From assembly GCF_001483745.1 (NCBI RefSeq), contig NZ_LQBL01000005.1, positions 75,874-139,873 of the forward strand: a DNA stretch of 64,000 nt, in the 5' to 3' direction. Every line of letters begins with the position of its first letter. The stretch's first letter is position 1. Positions 14,345 to 21,489 of the stretch are shown piece by piece. The notes under the pieces were generated by a model. The model saw only the letters and a program-made list of their open reading frames with translations. It did not search any database and had not been told where the DNA came from. A program made the translations under genes and the position numbers. The stretch is from Serinicoccus chungangensis. GTDB taxonomy: Bacteria > Actinomycetota > Actinomycetes > Actinomycetales > Dermatophilaceae.

Positions 14345-17185
14345 ATGAAGGCTGACCTGTCCCGATGGACCTTCGACCCGACGCACGGCTACCGCTCGGT
14401 GGTCATGCAACAGGGTCGCGTGCTCCTGGACGCCGAGTGGAACGAGCAGGGATCGATCGCGGCCCACCACGACGAGGTGCGCACGGTCGACGTGGTAGGA
14501 CCCGTCGGGGGCCCGCTGCCCACCGACGGCGGTGCAGGGCCGTTCGCCCTGGTCGACGTCGCCGACGGTTCGACCCCGGTCGGGGTGCCGTGGGACCGGC
14601 TGGGGGTGACGCCAGGGCGCTACTACGTCGCCGGCATCCTCGCCGAGTCGACACCCGACCCGGAGAACCCTGCCGGTGCCGGCGCCTGGCCGCTGGCCGA
14701 CCAACCGCACCTGCGCACCATCGGGGCAGGGGTGGCCGCCGACCCGGGGCTCTCGGAGCCCACCGGCGGGGACGGCCGGTGGGCGGCATACCTCGACGTC
14801 TTCGACCGCATGGTGAGCGCCGACGAGGACCCCACGCTGCGGGAGTCCGCGCTCGGCGGCCCGGACACGGCGGTGCGCGAGCAGACGGTGTGGCAGGTGC
14901 GGCTGGAGGCGATCGACGCGGAGGTGTGCTCGCAGGTCGACGCCGGCCCCAGGGTGCCGCGCGAGATGGCGGCCGGGTTGCGCGAGGCCGCACGGGCGGC
15001 GGACCCGTGCGAGATCTCCAGCGGCGGCGGCTACACCCTGCTGGAGAACCAGCTGTACCGGGTGGAGATCATCGAGGCGGGCGCCACACCGAGATATGTC
15101 TGGTCTCGGGAGAACGGCTCCGTGACGGCCGGTCTGCTGGGGATGACCCCCAGCCCCGAGCCCGGCATGGACGCCACGCTCACCGTCGATCGCGTGGGAC
15201 GCGACGAGACCCTCTCGATCCGCGAGGGCGACCTCATCGAGGTGACCTCCGCCGATCGACAGCTGCGCGGACTGCCCGGCTTCCTGGCCACTGCTGGCCC
15301 GGTGGTGGACCTGGTAATGCACGTGGCGTGGTCCGGTGACGCCCCCACGTCGGTGGCGGCCCTGGGCGAGACCCCCGTCGTCCGCCGGTGGGACGGCGGG
15401 CCGCGTGCGCTGTCGACCGCGACCCAGGAGCTGGAGGGCGGGATCACGGTGCGATTCCTGGCCGACGGAGAGCCAGCGGTCGGCGACTACTGGCTGATCC
15501 CGGCGCGGACGGTGCGCCTCGGCTACGGCACACCGGCGAGGCAGGGCACCATCGACTGGCCGAGCGACGGCGGCACCCCTCGGCCCCAGCCACCGGCAGG
15601 GACCGTGCATCACCGCGCACCGCTGGGCATCCTCGAGCGCAGCAGTGGCGCCTGGACGCTGGATGCGGACTGCCGCACGCTCTTCCCTCCCCTGACCGCG
15701 CTGACGAGTATCGACCTGGTCGGAGGCGACGGCCAGGAGGCGATGCCCGGCGACGAGCTGGACGAGCCCGTCCGCGTGGTCGTGCGTCGGGGTGGGGTGC
15801 CGGTCGTGGGCGAGCCGGTGCGCTTCACCGCGTCCGGTGGCGGTGTCACTCCCGGGGGTGGGTCCCCCGTGGTGGTGGCGACGGACACCGAGGGGCTGGC
15901 CCAGGTCCGCTGGACGTTGGACCCCTCCGGGCCCACGACGCAGACCCTCACCGCGCAGCGGCTCGACGACGTCGCCGACGGCGTGGACGTGCCTATCGTC
16001 GTCACCGGGCGGCTGAGCGTGGCCCGTGAGGTCGCCTGGGAGGCGCCGTGCCGAGATCTCGCGGACGCCTCCACCGTGCAGGGCGGACTCGACGGACTCG
16101 CCGGTATGCCGATGGCGCGGCTCCTCGGCGGCGACGGCCAACGGGTGCGACGCCCGGGCGCCGTCGTGCCCGAGCTGGTCCGGATCGTGGTCGACTCACC
16201 CTGCGGACCGGTGGAGGCCACGCTGGAGGTGCGGGGCTCCGCGGGTGCGGTCGTCCAGGCGGTGCCGGACGGCACCACTCCCGCCAGCGGCTCCTTCGGA
16301 CCGTCTGCCGGACAGTCGATCTCCGGCACCGTCGATGCAGCGGGGGTGCTGGCACTGGTCTGGCAGCCAGATCTGACGCCCGGCTCGGACCAGTCGGAAA
16401 GCGACACCCTGCGCATCCTGCTCGACGACCATGCCCCGATCGTCGTTTCCGCGCATCTCGACGTACCGGGCGGCCGGACGGGCGGGTTGCACGTGGAGCG
16501 CATCCGGGTCGGTGGTGAGCTGGACCTGCAGCTGGGCTCGCTGATCAGTCCGCGGCAACTCACCAAGGGCATCGACCTGACGCTGGACGGCGAGGCCGAC
16601 CCGGCCTCCGTCGACGACCTCCCGGTCGGCCGGCTCATCGTCGAGCGGCCCATGGGCGACGATGGCTTCCGGCAGCGCTTCACCATCGATGGCGCCATGT
16701 CCGTCCAGGGACGACGGCTGCGGTGGGCGCCGAGCCGAGAGGCGCAGGCGTTGCTGGGGCAGTGGGAGGAGCAGCTGCAGACCAACCCCGAGCTGGGCGC
16801 GACCGCATGGTTCCAGGTGGACGGCTGGCTCGTGGTCGACCTCGGCAACCCCGAGCAGCACCTGAACGGGCACATCGACGTCAAGGCCGGGGACGGGGGG
16901 CCGGTCATGGTGCTCCCCACCACCGACGAGGTGACGGGCGGGCGGTTCGAGGTGTGGTTCTCGATTGGGCTCCGCCCCAGGATCCCGCCGATTGAGGACT
17001 TCACCGGCCGCACGCTGGGCTTCGTGCGGCGCCGGTCCGAGGCGGCAGGGTGGCGGATCGACGTCGTCGAGGAGGATGCGCCAGGGGTGCGGGGCGGCAC
17101 CGTGCTGGGCACCACCCCGGCCGCCGGGGAGCCCCTGGTGCCCGGTGAGCCCGTGACCGTGCGGGTGGCCCGCGGCGTGAGCTAG
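14345..17185 (+). CDS. Fibre-like CIS protein: DUF6519 + Ig-like + PASTA-type domain
   Basis: This 946-residue protein is the last and longest gene of the operon. The N-terminus (MKADLSRWTFDPTHGYRSV, then QQGRVLLDAEWNEQ) matches the DUF6519 family seen with actinobacterial CIS. About residues 450-555 form a Big_1-type Ig-like domain: DLVGGDGQEAMPGDELDEPV, GVPVVGEPVRFTASGGGVTP, then TDTEGLAQVRWTLDP and a TLTA turn. Residues about 886-946 look like a PASTA domain: FTGRTLGFVRRRSEAAGW, GGTVLGTTPAAGEPLVPGEP, ending VTVRVARG. PASTA domains bind peptidoglycan or beta-lactams, and Big_1 domains form adhesin stalks, so a target-binding fibre is likely. That role is inference. No transmembrane segment is seen. 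Start ATG lies two bases after the previous stop. Confidence 0.85.
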   Translation: MKADLSRWTFDPTHGYRSVVMQQGRVLLDAEWNEQGSIAAHHDEVRTVDVVGPVGGPLPTDGGAGPFALVDVADGSTPVGVPWDRLGVTPGRYYVAGILAESTPDPENPAGAGAWPLADQPHLRTIGAGVAADPGLSEPTGGDGRWAAYLDVFDRMVSADEDPTLRESALGGPDTAVREQTVWQVRLEAIDAEVCSQVDAGPRVPREMAAGLREAARAADPCEISSGGGYTLLENQLYRVEIIEAGATPRYVWSRENGSVTAGLLGMTPSPEPGMDATLTVDRVGRDETLSIREGDLIEVTSADRQLRGLPGFLATAGPVVDLVMHVAWSGDAPTSVAALGETPVVRRWDGGPRALSTATQELEGGITVRFLADGEPAVGDYWLIPARTVRLGYGTPARQGTIDWPSDGGTPRPQPPAGTVHHRAPLGILERSSGAWTLDADCRTLFPPLTALTSIDLVGGDGQEAMPGDELDEPVRVVVRRGGVPVVGEPVRFTASGGGVTPGGGSPVVVATDTEGLAQVRWTLDPSGPTTQTLTAQRLDDVADGVDVPIVVTGRLSVAREVAWEAPCRDLADASTVQGGLDGLAGMPMARLLGGDGQRVRRPGAVVPELVRIVVDSPCGPVEATLEVRGSAGAVVQAVPDGTTPASGSFGPSAGQSISGTVDAAGVLALVWQPDLTPGSDQSESDTLRILLDDHAPIVVSAHLDVPGGRTGGLHVERIRVGGELDLQLGSLISPRQLTKGIDLTLDGEADPASVDDLPVGRLIVERPMGDDGFRQRFTIDGAMSVQGRRLRWAPSREAQALLGQWEEQLQTNPELGATAWFQVDGWLVVDLGNPEQHLNGHIDVKAGDGGPVMVLPTTDEVTGGRFEVWFSIGLRPRIPPIEDFTGRTLGFVRRRSEAAGWRIDVVEEDAPGVRGGTVLGTTPAAGEPLVPGEPVTVRVARGVS

Positions 17186-17503
17186 GCAGCTCCAGGGCGG
17201 GTCCCACGCTGCGTCCATCGTGCGGAGCACGTGGCAGCCCCACCGCGACGACGTCTCCCGGCAGCCGTGACGCCCCGCTGCGGGGGGGACTCACGACATC
17301 GCGCGTCCTGATCGGGCAGGCGCCGGAGTCCGTCGCGTCGCCGCCTCGGCGTCCGGCGCACCCCTGGACACGCGGGGCGGTGTCCCACCGGCCCGGGGCG
17401 GGGCCCTCTCGCACGTCGAGGGCCCGGCCCCGCGCGACTCCTCCCCCGGACGATCGCATCTCGGCGACCGGCGACGCCGGCCGCGACCGGGCACACTGGT
17501 CGC
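17186..17503. other. 318-bp intergenic region after the CIS operon
   Basis: No convincing gene is seen on either strand. The region holds the strong hairpin at 17394-17432 and, just before the next gene, a CACACT hexamer (17492-17497) six bases ahead of ATG 17504, consistent with a leaderless promoter. One isolated GTGACGCC occurs near 17267 without 11-bp partners. Confidence 0.6.
17394..17432 (+). terminator. Strong hairpin, probable end of the CIS operon transcript
   Basis: Arms 17394-17408 and 17418-17432 pair over 14 of 15 positions around a 9-base loop. The stem is almost entirely G-C. There is no T-tract, as is usual for hairpin terminators in high-GC actinomycetes. It lies about 210 bases after the fibre gene stop and 72 bases before the next gene. 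Confidence 0.65.
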
Positions 17504-18211
17504 ATGGTCAGCTTCACCGGCATCCCGCACGCCGCGACCGACTTCTACGCGCGGCTCGAGGAGGACAACACCAAGGAGTTCTGGGCCCGGCACAAGGACG
17601 ACTACGAGGCCCACGTCCGCGGCCCGATGGAGGCGCTGCTCGCCGAGCTGGAGCCGGAGTTCGGCGCGGCCAAGCTCTTCCGGCCGCACCGCGACGTGCG
17701 CTTCGGCCCCGACAAGACCCCCTACAAGACCCACCAGGGTGCCTACGTCGCGGCCGCCGAGTCGACCGGGTGGTACCTGCAGGTCTCGGCCGACGGACTC
17801 ATGCTCGGCGGCGGCGCCTACCGGATGGACCCGGCCCGGCTGCGGTCCTACCGCGCCGCCGTGGACTCCCCGGCCACCGGCCAGCAGCTGTGGCAGCTCG
17901 TCGGGGAGCTGCGCGCGGGTGGGTGGGAGATCGGCGGCGAGCAGGTCAAGACCGCCCCTCGCGGGTGGGACCGCGAGCACGAGCGGATCGAGCTGCTCCG
18001 GCACAAGGCGCTCACCTGTATGACGTGGGTCGAGGACGGCGACGTCGTCACCACCCCGCGCCTCGTTGAGGAGGTGCGGGCCCGCTGGGGGGAGGTCCGG
18101 CCCCTCGTGGAGTGGCTCGCCGCGACCGACCCCGGCCCGGTGGGTGGACAGGGTGCCGACGGCAGCACCACCTTCGACCCGGGGCGGGACGTCGCCGGGG
18201 GCCCGCCGTGA
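17504..18211 (+). CDS. DUF2461 / TIGR02453 family protein
   Basis: The 235-residue protein shows the DUF2461 pattern: FTGIPHAATDFYARLEEDNT (residues 4-23), KEFWARHKDDYEAHV, and the family's central RPHRDVRFGPDKTPYKTHQGA, then GWYLQVSADGLMLGGGAY. Its biochemical role is unknown. The gene overlaps the following ASCH/HhH gene by one base (TGATG), so the two are co-transcribed. No ribosome site is seen, but CACACT six bases upstream of the ATG suggests a leaderless mRNA. The last 30 residues are Gly/Pro-rich and look unstructured. Confidence 0.9.
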   Translation: MVSFTGIPHAATDFYARLEEDNTKEFWARHKDDYEAHVRGPMEALLAELEPEFGAAKLFRPHRDVRFGPDKTPYKTHQGAYVAAAESTGWYLQVSADGLMLGGGAYRMDPARLRSYRAAVDSPATGQQLWQLVGELRAGGWEIGGEQVKTAPRGWDREHERIELLRHKALTCMTWVEDGDVVTTPRLVEEVRARWGEVRPLVEWLAATDPGPVGGQGADGSTTFDPGRDVAGGPP

Positions 18212-18999
18212 TGATCCGCCCGGCCGAGCTCGCGGCCATCCGGGCGGGGGAGGTCGACCTCGCGTTCCGCCGGTGGCACCGTCCGCGGGTGCGGGTCGGC
18301 ACCCGGATGCGCACCTCCGTCGGGCTGGTCGAGGTCACCTCGGTCGAGCCGGTCACCCTGTCCGCGCTGCGGGCGGAGGACGCCCGCCGGGCCGGCGTCG
18401 CCAGCCTGACCGCGCTCAGGGAGGGCCTCGCCGCGCGGCCGGGAGGCACGGCATACCGCGTCGGGCTGAGGTATGCCGGACCCGACCCCCGGACGCAGCT
18501 GCGCGAGCAGGTCCCCGACGCGGCGGAGATCGAGCGCCTCCGCTCCTGGCTGGACCGGCTCGACGCGGCCTCCCCGCACGGCCCGTGGACCCGCGCCACC
18601 CTCGAGCTCATCGACGCCCACCCCGAGGTGCGGGCCCCCGAGCTCGCCGCCCGCCTCGGGAGGGAGACCCCCCCGTGGAAGGCCGACGTCCGCAAGCTCA
18701 AGGAGAAGGGGCTGACCGAGTCGCTGGCGATCGGCTACCGTCTCTCCCCGCGCGGCGAGGCCGTCCTCGACCACGGCGGCCCGCCCCGCAAGCGCGCTCC
18801 GCGGCCGGAGGGGACCCCGCTGCCCCGGGAGATCGGCGCCCCGGCCACCCGAGCGCTCCGCGCGGCCGGGCTGACCAGCCTCGAGGCGGTGGCCGGCCGC
18901 GGCGAGGACGAGCTGAGAGCCCTGCACGGCGTCGGCCCGGTGGCCGTCGAGCGGCTGCGGGACGCGCTGGCCGACCTCGGGCTGGGGTTCCGGGGCTGA
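18211..18999 (+). CDS. ASCH-like, winged-helix and helix-hairpin-helix protein
   Basis: This 262-residue protein has an N-terminal ASCH/PUA-like part (MIRPAELAAIRAGEVDLAFR, RVGTRMRTSVGLVEVTSVEP; residues 1-90). A helical winged-helix-like middle follows (TRATLELIDAHPEVRAPELA, KADVRKLKEKGLTESL; about 125-185). The C-terminus is a helix-hairpin-helix pair (ATRALRAAGLTSLEAVAGRG, ELRALHGVGPVAVERLRDAL; about 210-258). ASCH folds bind RNA and HhH motifs bind DNA, so a nucleic-acid role is likely, but the substrate is unknown. ATG 18211 overlaps the DUF2461 stop. Confidence 0.8.
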   Translation: MIRPAELAAIRAGEVDLAFRRWHRPRVRVGTRMRTSVGLVEVTSVEPVTLSALRAEDARRAGVASLTALREGLAARPGGTAYRVGLRYAGPDPRTQLREQVPDAAEIERLRSWLDRLDAASPHGPWTRATLELIDAHPEVRAPELAARLGRETPPWKADVRKLKEKGLTESLAIGYRLSPRGEAVLDHGGPPRKRAPRPEGTPLPREIGAPATRALRAAGLTSLEAVAGRGEDELRALHGVGPVAVERLRDALADLGLGFRG

Positions 19000-19114
19000 G
19001 CCCGGTCGTCCGGCCGCGTGGAGCGAGGGCAGAGCTCCAGCGGTTGCCGACGGCCGACCTCGGCCTGAGCCGCGGCGGTTCACCCTCCGGGGCGTTCTGC
19101 GGGGGCCTGGCGAT

Positions 19115-19219
19115 GGTCCTCGACGGGTCAGGGAGGGCCTCGAGGGGTCAGGCGAGGGCCCCCGAGGGGTCAGGCCAGGGCCCCGAGGAGTCAGGCGAGG
19201 GCCCCGAGGGGTCAGGGGA
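19115..19219. repeat. 21-bp tandem repeat, about five units
   Basis: Units of the form GGGCCCCGAGGGGTCAGGCGA run from about 19135 to 19219 in four near-copies of 21-22 bp, with a weaker unit before them (about 19115-19134). Differences are single bases. It is non-coding and lies about 60 bases before palindromic element A. Confidence 0.85.
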
Positions 19220-19277
19220 GCCACAGTGCGGGCGGCATACCTCGCGGCGGGTCACTCACGCCACGGCAGCCGCTCGC

Positions 19278-19350
19278 GCACCACGGTGCGGGGACATGTC
19301 CCGCAACCGGGGATATATCCCCGGCAGATGACAATGTCTCCGCAGTGTGC
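19278..19350. repeat. Dispersed palindromic element, copy A
   Basis: The centre CCGGGGATATATCCCCGG (19307-19324) is a perfect 18-bp palindrome. It is flanked by longer imperfect arms: GCACCACGGTGCGGGGACATGTCC on the left and a reversed counterpart GACAATGTCTCCGCAGTGTGC on the right. It lies between convergent genes. Related copies occur at 27431, 28732 and 47101. It could act as a two-way terminator. Confidence 0.75.
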
Positions 19351-19495
19351 GGCCTGTGGGGCTGGCGGGGTTCGTGGGGTTTGGATGATCAGCCTGACCA
19401 GCGCCTCCGCGACGACCAGCCCGCCGACGCCCATCGGCCCGACCAGCGTCCCCGCGACGGCCAGCCCGCCGGCTCCCTCGCCCTCGAGGCGCGGG

Positions 19496-20428
19496 CTACC
19501 CGCGACGGTGCTGGGGCCAGCGGGCCGGGTCGTCCTCGAGGGCGGCCCGGTCCCACCCGCCCAGGTCGGCGGCGGCGGCATACGTGTCCTGCAGGAAACG
19601 CCCGAGCGTGGCGTCGGGGTCCTCCGCGTCGGCGACCACCTCGTACGGCAGCAGGAACTGGCCGAAGTCGGTGCTCCAGAAGGCACCCTCGGGCCCGACC
19701 TCGGCGGCCTCGAAACCGGGGGGCTGGGGGTAGGCGTAGGCGTAGAACGCGCCCTCCTCCCCGCCGCCGGGCCAGAAGCCGCAGCTGCTGAGCTCGCGCG
19801 AGTAGCCCTCCACCATCACCCAGTCGCCGCAGTTGGGCGCGCCGCCCGGGTGCTCGGGCGCCGGGCGGCCGGAGAACCGCGTGCACGCCAGGTCCATGGC
19901 CCCCCAGAAGAAGTGCACCGGGCTCACCTTGCCCACGAAGTGGGACCGGAACTCGCCCAGGACACGGTCGGCCTGCACGAGCTGCTGCCAGAAGAGGTGC
20001 GCGGCCTGCGGGTCGTATGCCGCGTGCTCGTGGTCCTCCGCGAACGGGATGGCGGGGTCCACCTCGTTGGGGGTCGCCTGGATGCGCGGCGTCAGGCCGA
20101 GCCGCTCCAGCGCCGCCAGGGTCTGTGCGTGGAACTGCGCGACCGGCATGGGCTCGAGGGCGAAGGCCTCCTCCTCCCCGGTGCTCAGCCGCATCCGCAG
20201 CCGGTGGGCGACGAGGTCGAGCTCGATGTCGAGCGCCCCCACCGGCGTCGGGACCGTGCCCGTCGTGAGGCCGCGCGGGCTGACGTAGAGGGTGACCTGC
20301 CACCAGTGGTTGAGCAGGGGGGCGTAGGCCATCCGCACCTTGCCGACGATCTGCGTCCACAGGTGGAAGGTGTCGCGGGTGTCGGTCCAGTCGGCCACCC
20401 TCAGGCGTGGCCACGGCTGTCGGCTCAT
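19496..20428 (-). CDS. DUF5996 family protein
   Basis: This 310-residue protein matches the DUF5996 pattern: WPRLRVADWTDTRDTFHLWT (residues 5-24), QIVGKVRMAYAPLLNHWWQV, LYVSPRGLTT, a central FWQQLVQADRVL and SPVHFFWGAMDLACTRFSGR, followed by APEHPGG and a Gly/Phe-rich C-terminus. No catalytic mechanism is known for the family. Several conserved His, Trp and Asp residues suggest an enzyme, but that is inference. Start ATG follows GAAAGGGAGGCTC. It is probably a single-gene unit. Confidence 0.88.
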   Translation of the reverse strand: MSRQPWPRLRVADWTDTRDTFHLWTQIVGKVRMAYAPLLNHWWQVTLYVSPRGLTTGTVPTPVGALDIELDLVAHRLRMRLSTGEEEAFALEPMPVAQFHAQTLAALERLGLTPRIQATPNEVDPAIPFAEDHEHAAYDPQAAHLFWQQLVQADRVLGEFRSHFVGKVSPVHFFWGAMDLACTRFSGRPAPEHPGGAPNCGDWVMVEGYSRELSSCGFWPGGGEEGAFYAYAYPQPPGFEAAEVGPEGAFWSTDFGQFLLPYEVVADAEDPDATLGRFLQDTYAAAADLGGWDRAALEDDPARWPQHRRG

Positions 20429-20498
20429 GAGCCTCCCTTTCCGAGAGGCTCCACGCTAGGGCGACGGCAGCCGCGCTACAAGCGCCGGCAGAGGCTTC

Positions 20499-20981
20499 TC
20501 AGCAGTCCACCGTGCCGGAGCGGTGCTTGGAGGCGGTGAAGGTGCATGTGTCTTGGACGGACCCGCGGCTGTTGCGCAGCGTGGCCTTGTCACCAGGCGT
20601 GTTGTTCCAGACGTAGTTGCCCCGCCCCCAGTAGAGGTGGGTCGAGGTGTTCGTCCCCTTGCCGGTGTGGACCGTGAGGCTCTTGCCCGACTTGAGAGAG
20701 ACGCCCTTCGGAAAGGTGAAGGTGTGGTTCTGCTTGTCCTTCACGGTGTAGCCGGAGAGGCTGACCGTGCTGCGGCCGGTGTTCTTGACCGTGATCTTCT
20801 CGCGGTTGAGGTGGGCGTTGGAGCGGTCGTCCTTGCCTGAGGGGTCCGCCACGAAGGTCGTGAAGCGCAGCCCGGAGGCGGCCTCCACGCTCGGCACGGG
20901 ACCGGCGCCGAGGGCCAGGGTGAGGCCGAGCGCCACCGCGGTGGCGAGGGCGGGGAGCGGACGGGCACGGAGCGCAGGCAC
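20499..20981 (-). CDS. Secreted lamin-tail domain (LTD) protein
   Basis: The 160-residue product starts at GTG 20981 behind a CGGAGG ribosome site. Residues 1-33 form a signal peptide (PALRARPLP, hydrophobic ALATAVALGLTLALGAG, likely cut near VEA/AS). The rest is one lamin-tail-like beta domain: RSNAHLNREKITVKNTGRST, VSLSGYTVKDKQNHTFTFP, GKSLTVHTGKGTNTSTHLYWG and NTPGDKATLRNSRGSVQDTC. Bacterial LTDs occur in secreted nucleases and surface proteins and probably mediate binding. No enzyme domain is attached. Two Cys near the end could form a disulfide. Confidence 0.88.
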   Translation of the reverse strand: MPALRARPLPALATAVALGLTLALGAGPVPSVEAASGLRFTTFVADPSGKDDRSNAHLNREKITVKNTGRSTVSLSGYTVKDKQNHTFTFPKGVSLKSGKSLTVHTGKGTNTSTHLYWGRGNYVWNNTPGDKATLRNSRGSVQDTCTFTASKHRSGTVDC

Positions 20982-21138
20982 GAGGACCTCCGGGACGACG
21001 GTGGGTGGCACCGGAGTCCCGGGCAGCAGAAAGATACCCGACGGTAGCCGGTGACGGCCCCCACCCGCACGGGTGAGGTCGAGGACACCTGGGCGGGTCG
21101 GCTCGCCGACCGGCGGCACAGTTCCTAGAGTCCCTGGA

Positions 21139-21444
21139 ATGACCCAGCGCCACCCGGACGGCTCCGGCGACGACGACCTGGTCCTGCACCTCGGGCGCGA
21201 GGAGCTGGTGGTCCGCCAGCGCTTCGAGACCCTGAGCATCGCCAACGACGTGGCCATCGGCGTGTGGTTCCTCGTCGGCAGCGTCCTCTTCTTCAGCGAG
21301 TCGACCGCGACCGCCGGCACCTGGTTGTTCGTCATCGGCTCGGCCCAGATGCTCGTCCGGCCGGTGATCCGGCTGACCCGCCGCGTCCGCCTGCAGCGCT
21401 ACCGGCCTGGGGGCGCTGGCTCGGAGCACGCCTTCGACTTCTGA
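21139..21444 (+). CDS. YrhK-family small membrane protein
   Basis: The 101-residue protein has an N-terminal soluble stretch (VLHLGREELVVRQRFETLSI) and two membrane segments: NDVAIGVWFLVGSVLFFSE and AGTWLFVIGSAQMLVRPVI, with RLTRRVRLQRYR at the inner face. This is the YrhK-like layout; its function is unknown. TAGAGT (21126-21131) stands seven bases before the ATG with no ribosome site, so the mRNA is probably leaderless. It is divergent from the LTD gene. Confidence 0.85.
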   Translation: MTQRHPDGSGDDDLVLHLGREELVVRQRFETLSIANDVAIGVWFLVGSVLFFSESTATAGTWLFVIGSAQMLVRPVIRLTRRVRLQRYRPGGAGSEHAFDF

Positions 21445-21489
21445 GCCGACCTGCCACGACGGTCGGTCGTCGGTCCCGGCCGCCCGGCC

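Larger units (their letters stand above)
19000..19495. other. 496-bp convergent intergenic region with repeats
   Basis: No supported gene is seen. The space between the rightward ASCH/HhH gene and the leftward DUF5996 gene holds a 21-bp tandem repeat (19115-19219) and palindromic element A (19278-19350). The rest shows nothing recognisable. Confidence 0.6.

Noticed and set aside
1-17185. Prophage or type VI secretion system
   Set aside because: No capsid, portal, terminase, integrase or lysis gene is present, and none of the TssJLM membrane components are seen. The gene set and order fit a contractile injection system.
17260-17275. A fourth SARP box site after the CIS operon
   Set aside because: A single GTGACGCC occurs, but there is no partner at 11 bp on either side and no -10-like word at the right distance.
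19115-19219. CRISPR array
   Set aside because: The repeat units are directly adjacent without unique spacers and no cas genes are present. It is a plain tandem repeat.
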